64,000 nucleotides of DNA from Variovorax sp. PAMC28562 (GTDB lineage Bacteria > Pseudomonadota > Gammaproteobacteria > Burkholderiales > Burkholderiaceae_C): the NCBI RefSeq assembly GCF_014303735.1, contig NZ_CP060296.1, forward strand, positions 186,001-250,000, read 5' to 3'. The notes below the pieces were generated by a model. The model did no database searches and was not told the origin of the DNA. It worked only from the letters and a program-made list of their open reading frames with translations. The position numbers were made by a program, and so were the translations under genes. Below are positions 36,010 through 43,930 of the stretch, piece after piece; position 1 is the stretch's first letter; every line of letters starts with the position of its first letter.

Positions 36010-37551
36010 ATGACCCAAGCCCAAAGCTCCCCTGCATCCGCTCTTTCCGAAGAAGTCGCAGCCCTGCTGGAGCGCCTCGGCGTGCCGCGCGCCGCAACCG
36101 TCGGTGGCGATCTTCCAGCACGTTCGCCCGTTACCGGCGAGACCATCGCCGCGGTCACGCAAAGCTCGTCAGCCGGGGCGACTGCCGCCATCGGGCGCGC
36201 CCACGCGGCCTTTCTGGAATGGCGCAAGGTGCCGGCACCACGCCGCGGTGAACTGGTCCGCCTGCTGGGCGAAGAACTGCGCACGGCCAAGACCGATCTC
36301 GGCCGGCTCGTGACCATCGAAGTCGGCAAGGTGCCATCCGAAGGCGCCGGCGAAGTGCAGGAAATGATCGATATCTGCGACTTCGCGGTCGGCCTGTCAC
36401 GCCAGCTCTACGGCCTGACGATCGCCACCGAGCGCGCACAGCATCGGATGATGGAAACGTGGCATCCGCTGGGTGTTTGCGGCGTCATATCGGCCTTCAA
36501 CTTTCCGGTGGCCGTTTGGTCGTGGAATGCAGCGCTGGCGCTGGTGTGCGGCGATGCAGTGGTGTGGAAGCCTTCGGAGAAAACGCCGCTGACCGCGCTG
36601 GCCGTGCATGCCATCGCGCAACGCGCCCTCGCACGCTTCGGTGACGCACCAGTCGGCCTGCTCGAGTTGCTGATCGGGCAGCGCGACATCGGTGAAACAC
36701 TGGTCGACGATGCGCGCGTGGCGGTGCTTTCCGCCACCGGCTCGACCGCCATGGGGCGCAAGGTCGGCCCGCGCGTGGCCGCCCGTTTCGCGCGCGCCAT
36801 CCTCGAGCTCGGCGGCAACAACGCCGCCATCGTCGCGCCATCGGCCGACCTCGACCTCACGCTGCGCGGCGTCGCGTTCTCTGCCATGGGCACGGCCGGC
36901 CAGCGCTGCACCTCGCTGCGTCGCCTGTTCGTGCACGACAGCATCTACGACGCTTTCGTGCCGCGCCTGGCCAAGGTGTATGCCAGCGTTCAGGTCGGCG
37001 ACCCGCGCGAGCCCGGCACGCTGGTCGGTCCGCTGATCGACGCTGCGGCCTTTGCCGGCATGCAGGCAGCGCTGCACGAGAGCCGCGCTGCCGGCGCCAT
37101 CGTGCATGGCGGCGAACGCGTGACCAGCATTGGCGGGGCCGACGCTTTTTATGCGCGCCCGGCTCTGGTCGAGTTGAAAGCACATGAGGGCGCCGTGCTG
37201 CGCGAAACCTTCGCGCCCATCCTCTACGTGGTGCGCTACGAAAACATGGACGAGGCCATTGCCTGGAACAACGCGGTCGGCGCCGGCCTGTCGTCTTCCA
37301 TCTTCACGCTCGACATGCGCGAGGCCGAGCGCTTCATGTCGAGCGCCGGTTCGGACTGCGGCATCGCCAACGTCAACATCGGACCGAGCGGTGCCGAAAT
37401 CGGCGGCGCTTTCGGCGGCGAAAAGGAAACCGGTGGCGGCCGCGAGGCCGGCGGCGACAGCTGGAAGGCGTACATGCGGCGTGCCACCAACACGATCAAC
37501 TATTCGACCGAATTGCCACTCGCGCAGGGCGTGACGTTCGACATCGGCTGA
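36010..37551 (+). CDS. Aldehyde dehydrogenase, ALDH7 (aminoadipate-semialdehyde/P6C dehydrogenase) type
   Basis: This 513-aa protein has catalytic C300 (GTAGQRCTS), general base E266 (LELGGNN) and N164 (SAFNFPVAVW). IEVGKVPSEGAGEVQEMIDICDF, read around residues 103-124, and the C-terminal GGAFGGEKETGGGREAGGD are typical of the ALDH7/AMADH group. That group oxidises alpha-aminoadipate semialdehyde in lysine and pipecolate breakdown. Beside an amine dehydrogenase and a polyamine/opine-type importer, it could oxidise the semialdehyde produced there. ATG 36010 is preferred to 35989; neither has a good ribosome site. Confidence 0.88.
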   Translation: MTQAQSSPASALSEEVAALLERLGVPRAATVGGDLPARSPVTGETIAAVTQSSSAGATAAIGRAHAAFLEWRKVPAPRRGELVRLLGEELRTAKTDLGRLVTIEVGKVPSEGAGEVQEMIDICDFAVGLSRQLYGLTIATERAQHRMMETWHPLGVCGVISAFNFPVAVWSWNAALALVCGDAVVWKPSEKTPLTALAVHAIAQRALARFGDAPVGLLELLIGQRDIGETLVDDARVAVLSATGSTAMGRKVGPRVAARFARAILELGGNNAAIVAPSADLDLTLRGVAFSAMGTAGQRCTSLRRLFVHDSIYDAFVPRLAKVYASVQVGDPREPGTLVGPLIDAAAFAGMQAALHESRAAGAIVHGGERVTSIGGADAFYARPALVELKAHEGAVLRETFAPILYVVRYENMDEAIAWNNAVGAGLSSSIFTLDMREAERFMSSAGSDCGIANVNIGPSGAEIGGAFGGEKETGGGREAGGDSWKAYMRRATNTINYSTELPLAQGVTFDIG

Positions 37552-37555
37552 GCCC

Positions 37556-38518
37556 ATGGCAGCAGGTCACGAAGCGAAGCGCGTCCTCGTCGTCAAGTCC
37601 GGCGGCGAAGCAGCGGTAGCCGAATGGCGCAGGCACTTTCAAGCCGTTGCGCCGCATATCGACGTGCACTGGTGGGACGACGCATCGGTGTCGCCGGAGC
37701 GAGTGGACTACGCGCTGGTCTGGGAGCCGGAGCCGGGCCGCCTGGCTGCGATGCCGAATCTGCGGGCGACGCTCAGCAGCGCCGCCGGCGTAGAGCACAT
37801 CACCGCCGACCCCGCCTGGCCCCGCCACTTGCCGCTGCTCCGCGCTGCCACGCCCGAAGCGTCGCAGCGTATGAGTGAGTACGTTTGCATGGCCGTGCTG
37901 GCGTTGCTGCGCGACTTGAAGCGAATGGTGCGGCAGCAGGCCGTGCATCGATGGGACATGTTCACGACGGAGCGCGCCGCGACCGACACCTGCGTCGGCA
38001 TCCTCGGGCTCGGCGCGATGGGCGCGCACACGGCGCAAATGGTGCGGGGGCTGGGCTTCGAGGTGATCGGCTGGTCACGCAGCCGCAAGGCGCTCGACGG
38101 CATCGAATGCCATGCGGGTGACGATGAGCTGCCAGCCTTTTTCGAGCGCTGCGATGTACTGGTTTGCCTGCTGCCGGCGACGCCTGAAACCGAAGGCATC
38201 CTCAGCGCGAAAACGTTCGCCCTGTTGCCCAAAGGTGCGGGCCTGGTCCACGTTGGCCGCGGGTCGCATCTGCGCTACGACGATCTGGCTGCGGCGCTCG
38301 ATGCGTCGCACCTGTGCGGCGCCTTCATCGACGTGTTCGAAGAGGAGCCGTTGCGGTCAGACCATCCAGCCTGGGCACACGACAAGATCTTCGTCACGCC
38401 GCATGTTGGCGCCATGGCTTCACGGCGCGCACGCGCTGTTTTCTTTGCGACGCAGATTGCGAAGTTCGAGCGGGGCGAGACGCCCGATGGGCTGTACGAG
38501 CCGGCCAGGGGTTACTGA
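37556..38518 (+). CDS. D-2-hydroxyacid dehydrogenase family protein (GhrA-like)
   Basis: This 320-aa protein has the Rossmann motif GLGAMGAHTA, a substrate-region RGSHL, the Glu of FEEEPL and catalytic His of TPHVGAMAS. The divergent N-terminal domain (VHWWDDASV) resembles glyoxylate/hydroxypyruvate reductase A. It begins 4 bp after the aldehyde dehydrogenase, so it is probably in the same operon and may reduce a 2-oxo acid end product. Confidence 0.87.
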   Translation: MAAGHEAKRVLVVKSGGEAAVAEWRRHFQAVAPHIDVHWWDDASVSPERVDYALVWEPEPGRLAAMPNLRATLSSAAGVEHITADPAWPRHLPLLRAATPEASQRMSEYVCMAVLALLRDLKRMVRQQAVHRWDMFTTERAATDTCVGILGLGAMGAHTAQMVRGLGFEVIGWSRSRKALDGIECHAGDDELPAFFERCDVLVCLLPATPETEGILSAKTFALLPKGAGLVHVGRGSHLRYDDLAAALDASHLCGAFIDVFEEEPLRSDHPAWAHDKIFVTPHVGAMASRRARAVFFATQIAKFERGETPDGLYEPARGY

Positions 38519-38829
38519 AAAACAGTCCGGCGCCGGTACGCGGCCACGCAGCGCCAGACGAACCAGAGCAGCGTCACGTTCAGGCAGACACCGCCCACCA
38601 CGAAGAAGCCGGCGCGTTCGGCAAAGCCGGGGGCTTGGTCCAGTGTCAACAGCACCAGCGACCACGGCAGGGCGCAAAGAATCGCAGCGCTCAGCAACCA
38701 GCTTTCTTCGTTCGGCGTCAGCAGTGCAGCAACCACCAGCACGCCGGCCAGTGCCGTGACAGTGACGCCGAGAGCCACGGTCAGCCACCAGTTACGACGC
38801 TGCCAAAAGGGTGATTGCGCAAGAACCAT
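38512..38829 (-). CDS. Small multi-pass membrane protein
   Basis: This 105-aa protein has three to four hydrophobic segments (WWLTVALGVTVTALAGVLVV, LLSAAILCALPWSLVLLTL, AGFFVVGGVCLNVTLLWFVW). Its end overlaps the converging GhrA-like gene by 7 bp. No family recognised. Confidence 0.65.
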   Translation of the reverse strand: MVLAQSPFWQRRNWWLTVALGVTVTALAGVLVVAALLTPNEESWLLSAAILCALPWSLVLLTLDQAPGFAERAGFFVVGGVCLNVTLLWFVWRCVAAYRRRTVFQ

Positions 38830-38906
38830 GAACAGAATTCTGCCCCGCGATGCATGCCGTGTCTGCGTAATTTGACACGTCTGGCCGGAGTTGCGTGCAA
38901 GCGTTT

Positions 38907-39857
38907 TCAGGGCACCACAGTTTTGCCGGCAGCCGCATGGGCAACGGCGTTGCCGGGCTGATTCGCCTCTGCGTTTTCGGCGTTCTGCGCGTCTCTTGCT
39001 TCCTTCAGTCGCCGAAGTTCCTGCATCTCCTGCTCGGTGTGCTCCAGCACCGGCTCTGCCACGAAAAAGACGTTGGCGATGTCGGAACTGGTCAAAAACA
39101 GGAAGCTCAGGCCGGCATCCAACTCGGCCGGCGGGATGTCTTGCACGGCGATGGCTTCCATCGAGCCCGCGTCGCCGATCCTGATGTGCCCCTTCTTCGG
39201 GTACCGGAGCACCAGCTGGCTGATCGTTCCGTCGGTCTTGACGAAAAAATCCTCGACCACGCCGGTGTAGATGAGCACGGCTCCGCTCGTATCGCCGGAC
39301 TTGGTCAACACATTGGCCCGGACCCGCTTCGCCTTCTTCGAGCCGCCTGCATGACGCCGCCCCTCGTTGAGCGAATACATCCAGCGATGGCGCGCGAAGC
39401 GCCGCATCGCCCGCAGTTGCATGACCATGCCGGCGGCCAGCCCGAGCAGCGCGCCGGTCACGGTGACGACGAAGAAATACGCCGTGATCTGGACAGCGTT
39501 TTCGTCAACCATCTTGCTGGTGGAAGCGAGCGTGCCGCGAATGGCCGACAACGTCTGCGGCGTGTCGCTCAGCCGGGGCGGCGCCGGCAGGCTGTCGATG
39601 CGCAGCAGCGGAATGAACTCGTCGAGCGCGACACAGCGCGCACCGAGGATTTCAGACCGGCACAGCCAGCCATTGATGGCGATATACCAGCCAGCGTGCA
39701 CGAGAAAGGCCACGCCGACGACGATTGCGAGCTGCCCGAGCGGGCTGATGGGCGTCGCCTCGCGCGTGACCTGGTCGGGCAGATAGAACCCGAAGAAGAA
39801 CGCAAAGCCCGGCAACAGAAGCACGACGACAACGACGGTTGCCCAGGCAAGCGACAT
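38907..39857 (-). CDS. Uncharacterised membrane protein
   Basis: This 316-aa protein has N-terminal membrane segments (WATVVVVVLLLPGFAFFFGF and GQLAIVVGVAFLVHAGWYIA), a third near residue 130 (ITAYFFVVTVTGALLGLAAG), then a soluble domain of about 150 residues (GAVLIYTGVVEDFFVKTDG, GSMEAIAVQDIPPAEL). It ends in a charged Glu/Arg helix and an Ala/Asn-rich tail. I do not recognise the family. Confidence 0.7.
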   Translation of the reverse strand: MSLAWATVVVVVLLLPGFAFFFGFYLPDQVTREATPISPLGQLAIVVGVAFLVHAGWYIAINGWLCRSEILGARCVALDEFIPLLRIDSLPAPPRLSDTPQTLSAIRGTLASTSKMVDENAVQITAYFFVVTVTGALLGLAAGMVMQLRAMRRFARHRWMYSLNEGRRHAGGSKKAKRVRANVLTKSGDTSGAVLIYTGVVEDFFVKTDGTISQLVLRYPKKGHIRIGDAGSMEAIAVQDIPPAELDAGLSFLFLTSSDIANVFFVAEPVLEHTEQEMQELRRLKEARDAQNAENAEANQPGNAVAHAAAGKTVVP

Positions 39858-39922
39858 GAGCGGAGGCGGGGTGCGGAGGCTAAAAAGGAACGGGGCGCGC
39901 GAGCCGGTCGAAAAGCTCGGGG

Positions 39923-40150
39923 CTAGACCGGTGCGACTGCCATCGCGAGCGGCACGTCGAGCACTCGCGAACGGAGTGCTGCCTGGCTTTTGCGCGCTGC
40001 CAGCAATTCGTCGATTTCCTTGATGACCTGTGGCAGCCTCACGCTGTCGCGCCCCGGTCGGGCCATTACCTCGGACACGATCTCGCTGCTGCCGGCGTAG
40101 CCGATCAACAGGTCGAAAACCTCGTCGTCGGTGTCAGTGAGAAATCTCAT
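39923..40150 (-). CDS. Small hypothetical protein
   Basis: This 75-aa protein begins MRFLTDTDDEVFDLLIGYAG and looks helical and soluble (VIKEIDELLAARKSQAALRSR). The ATG at 40150 is preferred to an upstream start at 40210, whose leader is Arg/Cys-rich and non-protein-like. No family recognised. Confidence 0.5.
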   Translation of the reverse strand: MRFLTDTDDEVFDLLIGYAGSSEIVSEVMARPGRDSVRLPQVIKEIDELLAARKSQAALRSRVLDVPLAMAVAPV

Positions 40151-40257
40151 CGAATGCGCTCTCCGGTTCGTACATGCCCGGAATGTAGAGCCTCGGGCGC
40201 ATGAGTTCAAGAGCGCAGTGTGTCAGGCGCTCGGCATCGCCTCATGGACTCAGAGCT

Positions 40258-40413
40258 TCAGAGCTTTTTCTTGACGAAGCCGGCCGCGTTTTCGTCAGCG
40301 CCGGCCTCACCCTCGTCCGAGTGAGGATTCGTCGGATCCTCGTCTGTCGGGAACTCCGGCTGCACGGGGAGCTGCGCCGGATCGTCTTCGGAAGGGACTT
40401 TGGGCATGTTCAT
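40258..40413 (-). CDS. Small acidic hypothetical protein (51 aa)
   Basis: MNMPKVPSEDDPAQLPVQPE is followed by an Asp/Glu/Pro-rich middle and a basic end (FVKKKL). It is probably disordered. AAAGGAG lies about 9 bases before the ATG, and its ATG overlaps the stop of the secreted protein upstream (ATGA). Confidence 0.6.
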   Translation of the reverse strand: MNMPKVPSEDDPAQLPVQPEFPTDEDPTNPHSDEGEAGADENAAGFVKKKL

Positions 40414-40814
40414 TTGAGGGGGCTCCTTTGTTGCGATAGGTCCGACCCAGTCGGCGTGACCGGTGCCTTCGGCGCCACTGGCGCTACAGGCCGTGGGTCG
40501 GTCGAAGCGGGTCCGACGTACTGCTGCGGCGGCGGCTCCGCGCTCGACGCGGCGCCGCACACGCGCTGCACGTCGCGCCAGGCCAGTTCGACGCTGCGCG
40601 GTTCGCGAACCGGCGCGCCGTTGACTGCCTGGTAGTTGCTATTGGCCTGCTCGCAGGACAAGGCGGGCCTTGCCGCTGCCGCTGCTGCTGGCGCGGGTTG
40701 CGCGGTGGCCGGCTGCGCCATCGCGATAGCGAGCAGACCGCCGAGTAGTGAGCCTGGTGCAAAGATGCAGCGCCGATGCTGCCCGGAGATTGAAGAATAA
40801 GGAGAAGAACACAC
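40410..40814 (-). CDS. Small secreted hypothetical protein
   Basis: This 134-aa protein has a signal-like hydrophobic stretch ending ATAQPA, a central segment with two cysteines (LSCEQANSNYQAVNG and LAWRDVQRVCGAAS) and a Pro-rich C-terminus. Start is uncertain since the residues before the hydrophobic stretch are long for a signal peptide. It overlaps the acidic 51-aa gene by 4 bp. Confidence 0.5.
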   Translation of the reverse strand: MCSSPYSSISGQHRRCIFAPGSLLGGLLAIAMAQPATAQPAPAAAAAARPALSCEQANSNYQAVNGAPVREPRSVELAWRDVQRVCGAASSAEPPPQQYVGPASTDPRPVAPVAPKAPVTPTGSDLSQQRSPLK

Positions 40815-40952
40815 AACTCACACGGTAAGCCCGACACCCCAGCAGGCATGTAAGGAGATCGCTTTTCCTCGATGGTGAGTTTTTTTGCCGTTCGCGCCGC
40901 CGGCATCTCGGTAGCATGGCGAGAGATTCCCAACCCGTTGCCGAGCCCGCCC

Positions 40953-41963
40953 ATGTCATCGCCCACCTCCACTGTCGCGCCCACTGCCACCACGGCCACG
41001 GCCGCCCGCTTCAACCAGCCGCTCGGCGGCGACGTCGTGCCACGCTTCGCCGGCATCGCGTCGATGATGCGATTGCCGATTCAGGAAACCAGCGATGGGC
41101 TGGACGCCTGCTTCGTGGGTGTGCCGTTCGATCTTGGCACCTCCAACCGCTCAGGCGCCCGCTTCGGGCCGCGCCAGGTGCGCAGCGAGTCCGTGCTGCT
41201 GCGCCCTTACAACATGGCGACGCGCGCCGCGCCCTTCGACTCGCTGCAAGTGGCCGACATAGGCGACGTGGCGACCAACGCGTACAACATCTTCGATTCG
41301 ATCGAACGCATCGAAACTGCCTACGACCGCATCATCGCCAACGGCTGCCGGCCCATCACCATCGGCGGCGACCACACCATCGCCTGGCCGATCCTGCGCG
41401 CGATGCACAAGAAGTACGGCCCGATCGGCGTGGTGCATGTCGATGCGCATGCCGACGTCAACGACACGATGGGTGGCGAAAAGATCGCGCATGGCACCCC
41501 CTTTCGTCGTGCGGTCGAAGAAGGCCTGCTCGACTGCGACCGCGTGGTGCAGATCGGCCTGCGCGGCACCGGCTACCACGCCGACGATTTCGACTGGTGC
41601 CGCAAACAGGGCTTTCGCGTGGTGCAGGCCGAGGAGTGCTGGCACAAGAGCCTGACGCCGTTGATGAAGGAAGTGAAGGAACGCGTCGCGGGCTTGGCAG
41701 GCCAGGGTCCGGTGTACCTGAGTTTCGACATCGACGGGCTCGACCCCGCCTTCGCACCCGGCACCGGCACGCCGGAGATCGGTGGCCTGAGCGTGCACCA
41801 AGGCATGGAAATCATCCGCGGCCTGCGCGGGTTGAATATCGTCGGTGCCGATCTGGTCGAAATTTCCCCGCCTTACGACCCGCACGGCACGACCGCTTTG
41901 GTCGGTGCCAACCTGGCGTTCGAAATGCTGTGCGTGTTGCCGGGCGTGCAGTATCGGGATTGA
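40953..41963 (+). CDS. Agmatinase/ureohydrolase family protein
   Basis: This 336-aa protein has all binuclear manganese ligands of the arginase fold: H141 (GGDHT), D164/H166/D168 (DAHADVND), D259/D261 (SFDIDGLD), plus PGTGTPE. The N-terminal SNRSGARFGPRQVR is typical of agmatinases, guanidinobutyrases and guanidinopropionases; which guanidine compound it hydrolyses is not determinable here. ATG 40953 was chosen; the upstream frame to 40872 is a poor leader. Directly downstream lies the remnant of an amino-acid binding-protein gene. Confidence 0.9.
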   Translation: MSSPTSTVAPTATTATAARFNQPLGGDVVPRFAGIASMMRLPIQETSDGLDACFVGVPFDLGTSNRSGARFGPRQVRSESVLLRPYNMATRAAPFDSLQVADIGDVATNAYNIFDSIERIETAYDRIIANGCRPITIGGDHTIAWPILRAMHKKYGPIGVVHVDAHADVNDTMGGEKIAHGTPFRRAVEEGLLDCDRVVQIGLRGTGYHADDFDWCRKQGFRVVQAEECWHKSLTPLMKEVKERVAGLAGQGPVYLSFDIDGLDPAFAPGTGTPEIGGLSVHQGMEIIRGLRGLNIVGADLVEISPPYDPHGTTALVGANLAFEMLCVLPGVQYRD

Positions 41964-41995
41964 TGCCGCCCACAACTTCAGGTCGTCAGGTCGTC

Positions 41996-42245
41996 AGGTC
42001 AGCGCTCGACTTCATCGATTACTTGCACTCGGGCGTCCAGTTCTACACACCGGCTTCGACTGCCGACGTGAGCGCGCCGATCGACCTCTGCGGCAAGACC
42101 ATCGGCACCGCCGCAGCACCGCATTTCCGGCGGAGATCAAGACCTGGAGCGACACCAATTGCGTTGCGGCGGTCAAGGCACCGATCACGGTCGAAGGGCC
42201 CTCGCCATCAAGCAAATCGCGATCAACGGCACGCCTGTGCCCTGA
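41996..42245 (+). pseudogene. Remnant of a family-3 amino-acid ABC solute-binding protein gene
   Basis: Three frames in order read like pieces of one binding protein. RSALDFIDYLHSGVQFYTP to PIDLCGKTIGT starts at 41996 and resembles the D-F-x-x-Y, S-G-V and LCGK-x-x-G-T blocks of family-3 receptors. After a shift, FPAEIKTWSDTNCVAAVKAP follows (about 42124-42180). Another shift leads to AIKQIAINGTPVP and a TGA at 42243. This needs frame changes plus internal deletion, with no start codon or signal peptide. It follows the ureohydrolase, so it may once have been its guanidine or amino-acid receptor. Confidence 0.6.
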
Positions 42246-42316
42246 TGCCGGGCTACGGGGGCTAGCATGGGGCGACAGCTGAAACCATTCGATTCAGCAA
42301 ACCTCAGAAAGCTTTC

Positions 42317-42691
42317 ATGCCGCGTCCCGTCCTAGATGAAGCCCATATCCATCCCGCTGTGCGCACCGCGATTTCGGAGAGCCGGCAAGGGATCGTGCGC
42401 GAAGTGATGGGCGCCATCGCCGCCAATGACATCGTGGTGGTCGGCATGGCGATCAACCCCTATCCGAAGAAGGCACGCAAGCTGCTGGACGAGGCCAGGC
42501 AGGCATTCAAGTACCTCGAATACGGCAGCTACCTGAGCGGATGGCGCGACCGCAATGCGCTCAAGATGTGGACCGGCTGGCCGACCTTTCCGATGGTGTT
42601 CGTCAAGGGCGTGCTCGTCGGCGGCGCCGATGAGTTGAAGGCCTTGCTCGACAGGGGTGAGTTGAAGGGCATGCTGGACCGCCGGGCCTGA
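42317..42691 (+). CDS. Glutaredoxin-fold protein lacking cysteine
   Basis: This 124-aa protein fits the monothiol glutaredoxin layout: a beta strand NDIVVVGMAINPYPKKARKLLDE (split at residues 38-59), the TGWPTFPMVFVKGVLVGG block (86-103, the WPT-x-P and GG elements that bind glutathione), and a C-terminal helix. The position of the active CGFS or CPYC motif reads NPYPKK (47-52), and no cysteine occurs anywhere. It is therefore not a thiol reductase or a normal Fe-S carrier. Function unknown. Confidence 0.8.
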   Translation: MPRPVLDEAHIHPAVRTAISESRQGIVREVMGAIAANDIVVVGMAINPYPKKARKLLDEARQAFKYLEYGSYLSGWRDRNALKMWTGWPTFPMVFVKGVLVGGADELKALLDRGELKGMLDRRA

Positions 42692-42725
42692 ACCTCAGGC
42701 TGCCTATCGAGCCCGGGCCGCTCCA

Positions 42726-42929
42726 CTATTTGCAGGCGAACACAATCCCGTTTTCCGCTTGCGCTTTGCCCAGAATGGAAGCGGTCAAGCCGTCCTTCTG
42801 GCAGTAAGTTATGGCCTGGTCGTAAAACGGTGCCCGGAACGTGCCTTCACGCAGCGAGATGATCTGGTTGGGCGGTGTACCGCAGCCCGCGATCAGCAGG
42901 ACGAAAAGATAGAGTGCGAACCGGTTCAT
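42726..42929 (-). CDS. Small lipoprotein (67 aa)
   Basis: The signal MNRFALYLFVLLIAGC carries a lipobox (LIAGC). The mature part has two more cysteines (ITYCQKDG and the terminal FACK) that could form a disulfide. The ATG at 42929 was chosen for the lipobox. No family recognised. Confidence 0.65.
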   Translation of the reverse strand: MNRFALYLFVLLIAGCGTPPNQIISLREGTFRAPFYDQAITYCQKDGLTASILGKAQAENGIVFACK

Positions 42930-43032
42930 CGCAGCATTCTGGCGCACTGGGCCATGGAACGCAGGCCACAACCGACGTTCCAACCTGGAGCAAATAGCCG
43001 CGGACCTCTGAATAGCATGGGTCAGCGGACGA

Positions 43033-43461
43033 TCAGCGCTGCCGCATCGGCATGCGATCGATCGTTGCAAATACTTGATCCAGATCGACGTCGTTTCCCT
43101 TAACCAGCTTCACGCCGCCGTCCTTGCCGACCAGCACGAAGGTCGGCGGGCCGTGCGGATTGAGTTCGAGCGCGCTTAGCAGGGAACGGGTCTGCTCGCG
43201 CGTCATCACCAAGCCGTTTCGTCGACCCTGGCCCGCTTCGACGGTGTAGAGAACCATCTCGCGCTCGACGAACGCTGCGCGAGTCGCGGGGCGTTCCAGC
43301 GCTGATTCGACGCGCCGCAGCAGAGCACGATCGGAGGCCGGAACGACAACCACGATCGGCCGCGACTGCCATCGTTCGGCGGCCAGCGGGTTATCGGTGG
43401 GTGATGCGGCGTGCGACGGAACAATGGGCAAGACCATTGCAAACGCAATGGCTCGCCACAT
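43033..43461 (-). CDS. DUF4174 domain-containing protein
   Basis: This 142-aa protein has a signal peptide (MWRAIAFAMVLPIVPSHAA) and a thioredoxin-like domain without CxxC: RPIVVVVPASDRALLRRVE, FVEREMVLYTV, and GPPTFVLVGKDGGVKLVKG. This matches DUF4174 by eye. AGGAGG is 6 bp before the ATG at 43461, which decides this start over one 39 bp upstream. Function unknown; periplasmic. Confidence 0.78.
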   Translation of the reverse strand: MWRAIAFAMVLPIVPSHAASPTDNPLAAERWQSRPIVVVVPASDRALLRRVESALERPATRAAFVEREMVLYTVEAGQGRRNGLVMTREQTRSLLSALELNPHGPPTFVLVGKDGGVKLVKGNDVDLDQVFATIDRMPMRQR

Positions 43462-43605
43462 GGCACCTCCTGGAAGCGGCGATAAACATATCGATTTCAT
43501 GATGGCGAGGTATAGCGCGCAAGCCTCAGCGCCTGAGTCGGACTATCGCGCGAGTGCGCGCGTACGAGAAACAACACGACGGCAGGCACCGTCATACTCG
43601 CCCAC

Positions 43606-43863
43606 ATGAACGAACCCGTCAGCCTCCGCACAAAAATTCAGTCCATCCGGGATGCTTCCCTGAAAGAGCCACCCTTTCCGTACAGCCAGGTGCCGCCCCA
43701 CTTCGACATCGGTGACGTGGCAAGGCTCACGCACAAACCTGCGGGTGATCAGCGGGTTCGCCAGCAACGCATCGAAGCCTGGGTGCGGGACGTGGATGCG
43801 ACTTGGAAGCGGGTCGCCATCAACCAAGCGGCGGCAGCGAAGGCACCGGGCAAAGTGGACTAG
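43606..43863 (+). CDS. Small hypothetical protein
   Basis: This 85-aa polar protein has no signal peptide. The segments LRTKIQSIRDASLKEPPFPY and RVRQQRIEAWVRDVDATWKR suggest helices. No family recognised. It stands alone between a leftward gene and the response regulator. Confidence 0.5.
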   Translation: MNEPVSLRTKIQSIRDASLKEPPFPYSQVPPHFDIGDVARLTHKPAGDQRVRQQRIEAWVRDVDATWKRVAINQAAAAKAPGKVD

Positions 43864-43930
43864 CGCCACGGTGATCGGCAACCATCCCGGACTCTTATTC
43901 CACGCTCCGCACATGGGTCAATGGCGGTCC

